Shown in pieces: positions 25,169 to 32,096 of a DNA stretch of 64,000 nt. Below the pieces are notes generated by a model. That model saw only the letters and a list, made by a program, of their open reading frames with translations, had not been told where the DNA came from and made no database searches. Within the stretch, counting starts at the first letter, position 1; each line of letters starts with the position of its first letter. The DNA is from Cellulomonas wangleii (GTDB lineage Bacteria > Actinomycetota > Actinomycetes > Actinomycetales > Cellulomonadaceae), in the NCBI RefSeq assembly GCF_018388445.1, contig NZ_CP074405.1, positions 2,790,001 through 2,854,000 on the forward strand, given 5' to 3'. Made by a program: the position numbers and the translations under genes.

Positions 25169-25597
25169 TCACACCACCTCCGCATAGGACGACCGGCTGG
25201 CCGGCGTCCAGCGTACGTGCGCCAGCAGACCACCGGCCCCACCGGTCGCGAGCAGCACGATCACGGGCACCGCCACGTCGACGGCGTGGACGAGGGGCGG
25301 CACGTCGGCGCGCGACGCGGCCTCGAGCGAGCTCGCGACGGACATGCCGAACGCGACGAGCGCCGGCAGGGACACGGCGACCAGGCCGCGCCGGCGCGGG
25401 GGCCGGACCACGGCCCGCGCCGTCGCGACGAGCACGGCCACGGCGCCGGCGACCACGCCGGGCACCACGAGCAGCGGCCATGCCGTGACGACCTCACCGC
25501 TGCGCGCGGTCAGCACACCGACCAGCACCGCGCCACCGACCAGCACCGCCACGTACGTCACCGTGCCCGCCACCCACGCCCACACGAGCCTGCGCAT
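25169..25597 (-). CDS. four-helix membrane protein of pilin-like cassette 1
   Basis: The 142-residue protein has hydrophobic segments at about residues 3-28 (VWAWVAGTVTYVAVLVGGAV), 37-60, 70-88 and 104-122 (AVDVAVPVIVLLATGGAG), joined by a basic RPPRRR turn. Size and topology match the membrane protein of cassette 2 (24019), though order differs: here it follows the pilin-like gene, there it precedes it. ATG at 25597 is preferred; GTG at 25606 is possible. It starts 29 bases after the pilin-like gene and nearly abuts the lipoprotein gene. Confidence 0.75.
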   Translation of the reverse strand: MRRLVWAWVAGTVTYVAVLVGGAVLVGVLTARSGEVVTAWPLLVVPGVVAGAVAVLVATARAVVRPPRRRGLVAVSLPALVAFGMSVASSLEAASRADVPPLVHAVDVAVPVIVLLATGGAGGLLAHVRWTPASRSSYAEVV

Positions 25598-25626
25598 CGT
25601 CGTCACCTCGTTCCTCGTCCGCCCGG

Positions 25627-27054
25627 TCAGTTGCACAGGGCGTCGTCGACCAGCTGCCGCGCACCGTCGCGGCCCGGCGCGCCGAGGAACTGCGCCTCGG
25701 TCTTGGTGGCCGTGGCCTCCTCGGCGCTGATGTTGAAGCCGAACTCCCAGCCCTTCTTCACGGCGGCACCGAACTCCCAGGAGTCCTTGACGTTGTGGTA
25801 CGTCACCCGGCTGAGCCTGGCCTGCTCGTACATGAGCTGCATGAACGGGTCGTCCGACGGCTTCTCCGGCATCATCGCCGAGAAGGGCAGGGTGAGCGTG
25901 GTGCCGGCGGCGTGGTCGTCGATCCAGCCCTGCACCAGGGCACGGTTCGCGTCGGTGACGTCCAGCTTGGTGGTGGTGACCACCGAGCGGGTCTCACCCT
26001 CGGCGAGGCTGCCGCTGGCGGCCTTGAACGTGTTGTTCCCGAGGCTGCCCGTGCCGCCGACCTCGTAGGCCGACTTGAAGGCGATCTGCGAGAGGTTGCC
26101 GTCCTTGTCGTACGTCGTCGTGAACGCCCCGGTGATCGAGCCCTCACCGGTGGCGTGGCCGACGATCATGCTGCCGCCGAGCGTGCCCTTGCCGCTGAGC
26201 TCGTACGTGTAGCTCTTCGAGCCGGACTGCTTGTCGTTCATGACGATCACCGAGCCGCCGGCCGTGACCGACCCGTTGACACCCAGCTTGGGGTCGATGA
26301 GCTTGTCGTTGCCCTTGTCGTCCTTGCTGGTCCCCGGGATGCGGGTGCCGGCGCTGGCCTTGAGGGCTGCCTCGAGCGAGATCTTCGAGTACGAGATCTT
26401 GGGGTCCTTGGGCGCCTCGACCCAGCCGTCCGTGAGCCACAGGTAGAACGCCATGCCCGCGGCGCCCTCACCCTTCATCTGCTCCTGCTGGATGAGGTAG
26501 TCGTCGAGCTGCTCACGCATCGACTCCCACTGCTTCTTCGAGTCGAACTCCCACGTCGAGCCGTACTCGAACTTCAGGTTCCCGCCCAGGCTGACCTCGG
26601 CGCCCGCGTTGTCACCGTCGCCGAGCTTGCCGGCGTCGAACGTCTTGGAGCCGAGGTTGCCGCTCGCACCGATGCCGCCGCCGTCCGTCAGCGTCGCGCG
26701 CACCGTGCCGTCGGAGTACTCCTGGACGATGAAGCCCGAGCTGTCGCTCAGCTTGAAGAACCAGATCTTGACCTCGGCGGAGTACTTCTCCTTGGACTCG
26801 GACAGCATGCAGACGCCCGGGTGGTAGTCCATGTCGTCGTCGGGGTCGGTCTCGGGCGTGGTGTCGCACCCACCCGCCCCGCCGTCGAGCGCGGCCGTCA
26901 CGCGGCACAGCGCCGCGGCGGCGTAGGGACCCACGTTCGTGGTCCCCAGGACCGTCGCCACCACGAGGATCGCCGCGAGCGCGACCACGCCCATGTACTC
27001 GAGCGTGCTGACCCCTCGGTCGTCACCGCTCATGCGCGCCCGCACGGCCGCCAC
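25627..27054 (-). CDS. large prepilin-like secreted protein A
   Basis: The protein (about 475 residues) has a Flp-type leader, ARMSGDDRG/VSTLEYMG, cleaved after Gly14 in the G/XXXXEY pattern, then a 22-residue helix. The rest, about 430 residues, is rich in Gly, Ser, Thr and Lys with alternating beta-like stretches. It has only four cysteines (50, 63, 82 and 474), in LCR, GGCD, GVC and the last residues, as in the paralogue at 22616. The two also share IVQEYSDGTVR against VIEQLGDGTYR. AT content is higher than in neighbours (many Lys and Asn codons). Start: GTG at 27054 with GGAGG upstream; 27060 and 27033 are alternatives. Confidence 0.82.
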   Translation of the reverse strand: MAAVRARMSGDDRGVSTLEYMGVVALAAILVVATVLGTTNVGPYAAAALCRVTAALDGGAGGCDTTPETDPDDDMDYHPGVCMLSESKEKYSAEVKIWFFKLSDSSGFIVQEYSDGTVRATLTDGGGIGASGNLGSKTFDAGKLGDGDNAGAEVSLGGNLKFEYGSTWEFDSKKQWESMREQLDDYLIQQEQMKGEGAAGMAFYLWLTDGWVEAPKDPKISYSKISLEAALKASAGTRIPGTSKDDKGNDKLIDPKLGVNGSVTAGGSVIVMNDKQSGSKSYTYELSGKGTLGGSMIVGHATGEGSITGAFTTTYDKDGNLSQIAFKSAYEVGGTGSLGNNTFKAASGSLAEGETRSVVTTTKLDVTDANRALVQGWIDDHAAGTTLTLPFSAMMPEKPSDDPFMQLMYEQARLSRVTYHNVKDSWEFGAAVKKGWEFGFNISAEEATATKTEAQFLGAPGRDGARQLVDDALCN

Positions 27055-27225
27055 CCTCACGTCGCCTCCCGGTCCTGAGCATCCGTCCAGGCAGGACGCT
27101 ACGGTCCTGCTCCCGCCGATCCGAGGGCCCACGGTTCTACCGGCGGGCCGCCGCTCACGGGTGGTGGTGGGGCCAGGGGCCCACCGCGGGGCCCACGGTC
27201 CCGCGGGCGGCTCCCCGGCCCGGGG

Positions 27226-27849
27226 TCACTCCCAGGTGACCGGGACCGTGACCGGATCGGCGCCGGGGAAGACGAGGACGACCTGCGACGCCCCGGCCGG
27301 CACCGGCGGGAACAGCGCCGAGCGCACCTGCGCGGTCCCGCCCACGATCTTGGGGAACGCCCCGCACGCGCACAGCGCGTCCAGCTCGATGTCGGGCTTG
27401 TCCATGATCGTGTACGGCTTGATCGACGACTCCTCGTCGGGGCGCAGCTCCAGGGAGCGCAGGTCGCTCGCCGTGCTCGTGCCCCACGAGTAGTGCTCGC
27501 TGCGGGGGCCGTCGCTGCCGTCCGCGGTCCGCATCGCGAAGGTCAGGTCGGTGCCGCGCTCCGAGGCCGTCAGGGACACCACGGTGACCTCGACGTCGTA
27601 CGGCTCGCTGGCCGAGGCGACCACGGGCACCGTCAGGGTGGCCAGCGGCTCGTCGCCGCCCGCCTCGGCGTCGGTGACGTCCTCGTCGACGAGGACCGAG
27701 GCCGCGAAGTCCTCGACGCTCATGTCCGCCGCCGCCGTCGCGGCCGCCGACGCGCTCGGCGTGGGGTCGCCGTCGGCGTCACCGCCCGTGCAGCCGGCGA
27801 CCAGCACTGCGGTGGCCGCGGCCACGACCAGCGTTCGACAGGCCCTCAC
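27226..27849 (-). CDS. lipoprotein paired with OmpA-domain protein
   Basis: The 207-residue precursor has a lipobox signal (VVAAATAVLVAGCTGG), a Ser/Thr/Ala linker, and a beta-rich mature part. That part carries a CxC pair (LDALCACGAFP) and ends SALFPPVPAGASQVVLVFPG... The last segment resembles the region before the OmpA domain in the neighbouring protein (FPELPAGTGTVDVLVG), so both may share a fold. GTG at 27849 overlaps the stop of the OmpA gene by 4 bases, indicating joint synthesis and probably a complex at the outer face of the membrane. The 171 bases downstream (27055-27225) show no gene and probably hold the promoter of cassette 1. Confidence 0.8.
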   Translation of the reverse strand: MRACRTLVVAAATAVLVAGCTGGDADGDPTPSASAAATAAADMSVEDFAASVLVDEDVTDAEAGGDEPLATLTVPVVASASEPYDVEVTVVSLTASERGTDLTFAMRTADGSDGPRSEHYSWGTSTASDLRSLELRPDEESSIKPYTIMDKPDIELDALCACGAFPKIVGGTAQVRSALFPPVPAGASQVVLVFPGADPVTVPVTWE

Positions 27850-28931
27850 GACCCCTCCTCGATCTCGTAGACGACCTCGACGCGACGGTTGAGCTGCATG
27901 TTCTCCGGGCTGTCGTTCGGTGCGACGGGCTCGTTCTCGCCGCGCCCGACGGCCGTGAACGTGACCCTGCCGCCCGCGGCCGGCTGCAGCGCCGCGACCA
28001 CGGCCGCCGCGCGCTCCTGCGACAGCGCGTCGTTCGAGCTGGTGGACCCGTCGGAGTCGGTGTGCCCCACGACCTGGACCTCGCCCGTGGCGCGCGCCGC
28101 GATGTCGGCCGCGACCTGGGCGAGCACCTCCTGCGCGGCCGGCGTCAGCGCCGCCGAGCTCTTGTCGAACAGCACGTTCGCGTCGAGGGTCGTGGCGACG
28201 CGCTCGGACGTCTCCGCGGTCTGCGTCGCCGCGGTCGCGGTCCGCGTGACCAGGTCGAACGTCGAGCGCGCGGGGTCGGCCCCGAGACCCGCCACGTCGG
28301 GCACCGCCGGCCAGCCCGTGCCCGCCCGCGGGCCCGGCTCGTCGGCCACGGGCTCGAGGAGCCCCTCCTCGACGGGGACGGCGAGGACGGCGGCGCGCTG
28401 GTCCCCGACGAGCACGTCGACAGTGCCCGTGCCCGCGGGCAGCTCGGGGAACACGGCGTAGATGACCGGCAGCTCACCGGCCTCCGCCTTGACGTCGTCG
28501 AACACCGAGGTGGCGTCCTGCGCGACCAGCGGCAGGTAGGCCTTGCCGCCGGTGCGGTCGACGAGCACGAGCTGGCTGATCGCGTCGAACTCGTAGGCGC
28601 CGGTCCCCGGACGGAAGATCGAGCTCATGTGCAGGTACGCCCCGGAGGACGCCGTGGTCCCCAGCGACAGGTACAGCACCGTGCCGCCGTCGACCCGCCG
28701 CACGCCGTGGACGGCGCCGCGCACGAGCGGGCCGGTGCCCTCAGCATTGGTCCGGGCCGTGAACGTGCCGCGGACGGGGACGTCCACCCCCTCGACGCGC
28801 ACGTCCTCGCCGTCCGGCGCCGGGGACGACGCGGCGGGCGCGGCCGCGGCCGACGACGCCACGAGGACGGCACCCGCGACCACGGCGACCACCCGGGCCG
28901 ACCTGCTCGCGCGGCGACGGACTGACGACAT
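27846..28931 (-). CDS. secreted OmpA-domain protein of the pilus region
   Basis: The 361-residue protein has a Sec signal peptide (RSARVVAVVAGAVLVASSAAAA), a beta-rich region of about 200 residues, and a C-terminal OmpA-type peptidoglycan-binding domain: ANVLFDKSSAALTPAAQEVL, VQVVGHTDSDGSTSSNDALS and MQLNRRVEVVYE. The domain would fix it to the cell wall. Next to pilus genes it may act as an anchor or gate for the fibre; this is inference. ATG at 28931 has GGAGG upstream. It is related to the longer OmpA lipoprotein at 7962, which has an additional C-terminal domain. Confidence 0.88.
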   Translation of the reverse strand: MSSVRRRASRSARVVAVVAGAVLVASSAAAAPAASSPAPDGEDVRVEGVDVPVRGTFTARTNAEGTGPLVRGAVHGVRRVDGGTVLYLSLGTTASSGAYLHMSSIFRPGTGAYEFDAISQLVLVDRTGGKAYLPLVAQDATSVFDDVKAEAGELPVIYAVFPELPAGTGTVDVLVGDQRAAVLAVPVEEGLLEPVADEPGPRAGTGWPAVPDVAGLGADPARSTFDLVTRTATAATQTAETSERVATTLDANVLFDKSSAALTPAAQEVLAQVAADIAARATGEVQVVGHTDSDGSTSSNDALSQERAAAVVAALQPAAGGRVTFTAVGRGENEPVAPNDSPENMQLNRRVEVVYEIEEGS

Positions 28932-28984
28932 GCTCGACCTCCAGGAAGTGGCGGTGCGTGACGACCGGCTCGGCGGGACGCAGA

Positions 28985-29734
28985 TCATCGCACGAGGCGC
29001 GGTTCCAGCCGCGCGTCCAGCCAGGCCCGCATGGCGGTCCGCACGACGGCGACGTCACGCTCCGGGCCGAGGCTCACGAGCACGGCACCGCCGCCCGACG
29101 TGCAGGTGAACGTGTGGTCCCACCCGAAGATCGGCACCGGCGGCGGGGGCGGCGGAGGGGTCGGGCTCGGCGTGGGCGTGGCCGACGGGTCGGGCTCGGG
29201 CTCGGGGGTGGGCTCCGGCGGCGGGGGCGGCGGCTCGTACCCGACGATGACGCGCTCGCGCGTCAGCTCGCAGCGGTCGAGGGCGACGCCGACCTCGGCC
29301 TCGGCCTGCCGGTAGGTGCCACCGCGCAGGCCCTCCGGGTCCGGCGTGCGGACCTCGACGCGGACCCGGTCCGCGCGCAGGTCCGCGTGGTAGCGGGCGC
29401 CGACCAGCTCGGAGCCGTTGCGTCGCGCGTACGTCTGGGCGTCGGTGATGCCGACCGACGGGGCCATCGTCCCGCCGACCGTCCCACCGACGGGCACGAC
29501 GAGCGCGGCGTCCAGGGCAGCCTCCCGCACCCGCTGCGCCGCGGCGAGCGCGGCGGCGTCGGCGGCGGACGACGAGCGCCCGGCCATCCCGGTGCTCGTG
29601 ACCAGGGGGACCAGGACGAACGCGAGGAGCGCGAAGGCGCACAGCACGACGCCGACGATGAGGCCGAGAGCGGCGGCACCGCGGTCGTGGGCACCGCGGT
29701 CGGCGTGACGGCGGCGCGCGTGCGGGGTGGTCAC
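28985..29734 (-). CDS. TadG-like pilus-region protein with a proline-rich stalk
   Basis: The 249-residue protein begins with a short basic region and a single helix (GLIVGVVLCAFALLAFVLVP, about residues 24-45), then the Ala-rich SSSAADAAALAAAQRVREAAL segment typical of TadG/TadE-type pseudopilins. A beta-rich part follows to about residue 165. Then comes a stalk of about 35 residues made of Pro, Thr, Glu and Ser, and a last 50-residue domain with two cysteines at the ends of short strands (RCELT before the stalk, TFTCTSGGG after). It lies behind the Flp terminator hairpin, so expression may be lower than the pilin's. GTG at 29734. Confidence 0.78.
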   Translation of the reverse strand: MTTPHARRRHADRGAHDRGAAALGLIVGVVLCAFALLAFVLVPLVTSTGMAGRSSSAADAAALAAAQRVREAALDAALVVPVGGTVGGTMAPSVGITDAQTYARRNGSELVGARYHADLRADRVRVEVRTPDPEGLRGGTYRQAEAEVGVALDRCELTRERVIVGYEPPPPPPEPTPEPEPDPSATPTPSPTPPPPPPPVPIFGWDHTFTCTSGGGAVLVSLGPERDVAVVRTAMRAWLDARLEPRLVR

Positions 29735-29780
29735 GGTGTCCTCGCTCCTCGTGTCGGTGGGCGTGTGGGGACGGCGGAAC

Positions 29781-29820
29781 GGCGCTGCGCCGGGACCCGC
29801 AGGGGTCCCGGCACAGCGCC
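29781..29820 (-). terminator. hairpin behind the Flp pilin gene
   Basis: GGCGCTG-C-GCCGGGACCC and GGGTCCCGGC-A-CAGCGCC form a long stem interrupted by one mismatch, loop GCAG, 17 bases after the Flp stop. As it stands before the TadG-like gene on the same strand, it can give a short abundant pilin mRNA with partial read-through, and protect that mRNA. Confidence 0.85.
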
Positions 29821-29836
29821 GTGGCGGAGAGGGACG

Positions 29837-30052
29837 TCAGCCCCCGACGACGCCCTCGATCTCCGTGATGGCGCTGTCGACGAAGCCCTTGGGGTTCCAG
29901 CCCTTGACCGTGCCGATCACGGCGACGAGCAGGAGGCCGGCGACCACGAGGATGCCGATGTACTCGATGGTGCCCTGGCCGGCGTCACGGCCGCCGGCGT
30001 TCTCGAGAGCCTTCTGGATGCGGACCTGCGTCTTGACGAACATGCGCGTCAT
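29837..30052 (-). CDS. flp: Flp type IVb pilin
   Basis: The 71-residue prepilin is the main subunit of the Flp/Tad fibre. It has a basic leader, ENAGGRDAG, cleaved after Gly25 in G/QGTIEYIG (G/XXXXEY with Glu at +5), then the hydrophobic helix ILVVAGLLLVAVIG and a short C-terminal part (KGWNPKGFVDSAITEIEGVVGG). All pilus machine genes lie upstream on the same strand. Leader type and length match the Flp family closely. ATG at 30052 has AGGAG with suitable spacing. A strong hairpin follows. Confidence 0.95.
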   Translation of the reverse strand: MTRMFVKTQVRIQKALENAGGRDAGQGTIEYIGILVVAGLLLVAVIGTVKGWNPKGFVDSAITEIEGVVGG

Positions 30053-30205
30053 GGCTGACTCCTGACTCTGCTGCAGCGGGCTCCCCGCTGACCTGACCTG
30101 TGGTGATCCGGTGCGGCGTCCCGCTGTGGACCTCTGACGACGAGGACGACACTACGGACGAGCCGGACGCGGGCGACGGGTCCGTGGACCCAACTCAGGG
30201 CCCAT
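30053..30205 (-). promoter_or_regulatory. leader and likely promoter region of flp
   Basis: The 153 bases between the response regulator stop and the pilin start hold no gene. GGGTCCGTGGACCC (30178-30191) is a perfect inverted repeat (6-bp arms) 15 bases past the regulator gene, either its terminator or an operator. Further on, the less GC-rich stretch with TAGTGT on the minus strand (about 30152-30157) could be a -10 box. The pilin thus probably has its own promoter. Confidence 0.45.
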
Positions 30206-30916
30206 TCACCCGCCCCGCGGGACCGGGCCCGCCGCACCACCGAGCCACACCGCGACGGCCTCGGCCCGGGTCCGTACACCCAGCTTCGCGAAGATGTGGT
30301 TGATGTGGTTCTTCACCGTCTTCTCGGACAGGAAGCACGTCGCCGCGATCTCCCGGTTGGTCTGCCCCGCCGCGACCAGCTCCATGACCTCCGCCTCGCG
30401 GGCCGACAGTCCGGCGTCGGGACGCACGGGTGCCGGCGCGGGCGCCGGGCGCAGCGCGTCGCGCATCACGGCCGCGGCGTGCGGCGACAGCACGAACGAG
30501 CCGGCCGCGACCGACAGGATGGTGCGCTCGAGGTCCCCCGCCTCGAACTGCCCGTGGACCAGGTAGCCGCTGGCCCCGGCCTCCACGGCCGCCCGGACCA
30601 CCTCGGGGGCGTCGGAGTACGTGAGCATGAGGACCTTGCTCCACGCGGACACCTCGGCGGCGACCTGCACGCCGTCGCGGCGCGGCATCCGCACGTCGAG
30701 CAGCACCACGTCGGGCATGGTGGCCCGCACGACGCGCACGGCCTCCTCGCCGTCGGCGGCCTGCCCCACGACGCGCAGCCGGTCGGAGGCGTCGATGAGG
30801 CTCGTGAGCCCCATCCGGATCACGGAGTTGTCGTCCACGACGACGACCGTCACGTCCGTCACGGCGCGGTGCGCGCTCGTGTCCGTCCCGTCGCGCGTGC
30901 CCGTCGCCTCAGCCAT
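30206..30916 (-). CDS. LuxR-family response regulator embedded in the tad operon
   Basis: The 236-residue protein has an N-terminal receiver domain (VTVVVVDDNSVIRMGLTSLI, phosphoacceptor in VVLLDVRMPRRDG, VLMLTYSD) and a C-terminal LuxR HTH (LSAREAEVMELVAAGQTNRE, LSEKTVKNHINHIFAKLGV). In the receiver, YLVHGQFEAGDL replaces the usual conserved Lys with His-Gly, an odd feature that could change switching. The start overlaps the kinase gene by 8 bases. Because the gene pair is coupled to tadC and lies just before flp, pilus or flp expression is the likely target. Confidence 0.92.
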   Translation of the reverse strand: MAEATGTRDGTDTSAHRAVTDVTVVVVDDNSVIRMGLTSLIDASDRLRVVGQAADGEEAVRVVRATMPDVVLLDVRMPRRDGVQVAAEVSAWSKVLMLTYSDAPEVVRAAVEAGASGYLVHGQFEAGDLERTILSVAAGSFVLSPHAAAVMRDALRPAPAPAPVRPDAGLSAREAEVMELVAAGQTNREIAATCFLSEKTVKNHINHIFAKLGVRTRAEAVAVWLGGAAGPVPRGG

Positions 30917-32096
30917 GGAGCTCCACCAGTCCTCCGCTCTGCGGGGCGCGCCCGCCCGACGTCGCGTGGACGATCTCCACGCGGGTGCCCGCGCCGGGCC
31001 GGGACGACACGGCGAGCCGCACCCCCGCCTCGCGCGCACGCTCGTGCATGCCTGTCAGGCCGAAGTGGCCGTGCGGGCTCGTGCCGTCGACCCGGGGGGC
31101 GAACCCCTGGCCGTCGTCGGCGACGACGATGCGGCAGGCGTCCCCGGTCGCGGCGAGCTCGACGGTCACGTGCGTCGCGCCGGCGTGCCGACGCACGTTC
31201 TCCAGGGCCTCCCCGACGATCGCGAGGACCTCGTAGCGCACCTCCGTGGGCAGGTCGACGGCGAACCGCACGACCAGCTCGCAGGGGATGCCCGTCTCCG
31301 CCTGCCACGCCTCGCAGCGGTCCCGCAGGACCTCGACCAGCGGACGGTCCGGCTGGTCCGCGCGCAGGCGCACGAGGATCTCGCGCGCCTCCCGTGCCGC
31401 GTCCTCCGCGGCGTCCCCGAGGGCGCGCGCGAGCTCGGCCGCGCGCGCGGGGTCCCGGTCGACCCAGCCGACCAGGCCGCGGGCCCCCAGCGCGATGCCG
31501 TGCAGGGTCTTGCCGACGGAGTCGTGCATCTCCCGCGCGAGCCGGGCGCGCTCGTCGGCCGCGACGAGCGCACGCTGCGCCGCCTGCGTCTGCGCGTGCA
31601 GCGACGCCTGCTCGGCGTGGGCGCGGCGGACCGCGGCGCCGAGCCCCACGAGGCACAGGTACAGCGTCGGGACCCCGAGGGCGAGCATGAAGCCCTGGTC
31701 CCGCCCGTCCGTGGCCAGCGTCCGCACCACGACGTACCCCGCCGCGAGGATCAGCGCACCGGCGACGGCGGCGCGTCGCTCGGTGAGCATCCCGACGAGC
31801 AGCGCGCTGGAGAACGTGGCCAGCACCAGCGGGCTCTCGACGCCCAGGGCCGCCACGAGCCCCAGGTTGATGAGCACGTCCACCACGAGCACGAGCGGGT
31901 GCCGCGTCACCGCGTCCAGCATCGGCGGGTGGACGAGCACCGCGAAGCCCGGGCCGGCCAGCACGAGGACGCAGATCAGCAGCACGGGCGTGACCTGCTG
32001 CCCGACCATGCCGAACAGGGCGACGACGATCGCACCGAGCCGCACGAACATCGCCGCGGACACCAGCCGGTGGTGGAACCCGGGGCGGCCGGTCAT
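30909..32096 (-). CDS. sensor histidine kinase embedded in the tad operon
   Basis: The 395-residue membrane protein has about six hydrophobic segments in residues 15-160 (no large extracytoplasmic sensor domain), a short helical linker (AEQASLHAQTQAAQRALVA) and a HisKA_3 core. The phosphorylated His is in LAREMHDSVGKTLHGIALGA. EALENVRRHAG is the N box and IVVADDGQGFAPR the G box. The lack of a loop domain suggests sensing within or at the membrane. ATG at 32096 overlaps the tadC stop (ATGA), and the response regulator overlaps its end, so both are co-translated with the pilus machinery. Confidence 0.92.
   Translation of the reverse strand: MTGRPGFHHRLVSAAMFVRLGAIVVALFGMVGQQVTPVLLICVLVLAGPGFAVLVHPPMLDAVTRHPLVLVVDVLINLGLVAALGVESPLVLATFSSALLVGMLTERRAAVAGALILAAGYVVVRTLATDGRDQGFMLALGVPTLYLCLVGLGAAVRRAHAEQASLHAQTQAAQRALVAADERARLAREMHDSVGKTLHGIALGARGLVGWVDRDPARAAELARALGDAAEDAAREAREILVRLRADQPDRPLVEVLRDRCEAWQAETGIPCELVVRFAVDLPTEVRYEVLAIVGEALENVRRHAGATHVTVELAATGDACRIVVADDGQGFAPRVDGTSPHGHFGLTGMHERAREAGVRLAVSSRPGAGTRVEIVHATSGGRAPQSGGLVELHG

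Noticed and set aside
22616..27054. Polymorphic toxin with immunity gene
   Set aside because: The pairing of a large secreted protein with a small gene suggested it, but the small partners are polytopic membrane proteins and lipoproteins, and no toxin motif or repeat region is visible.
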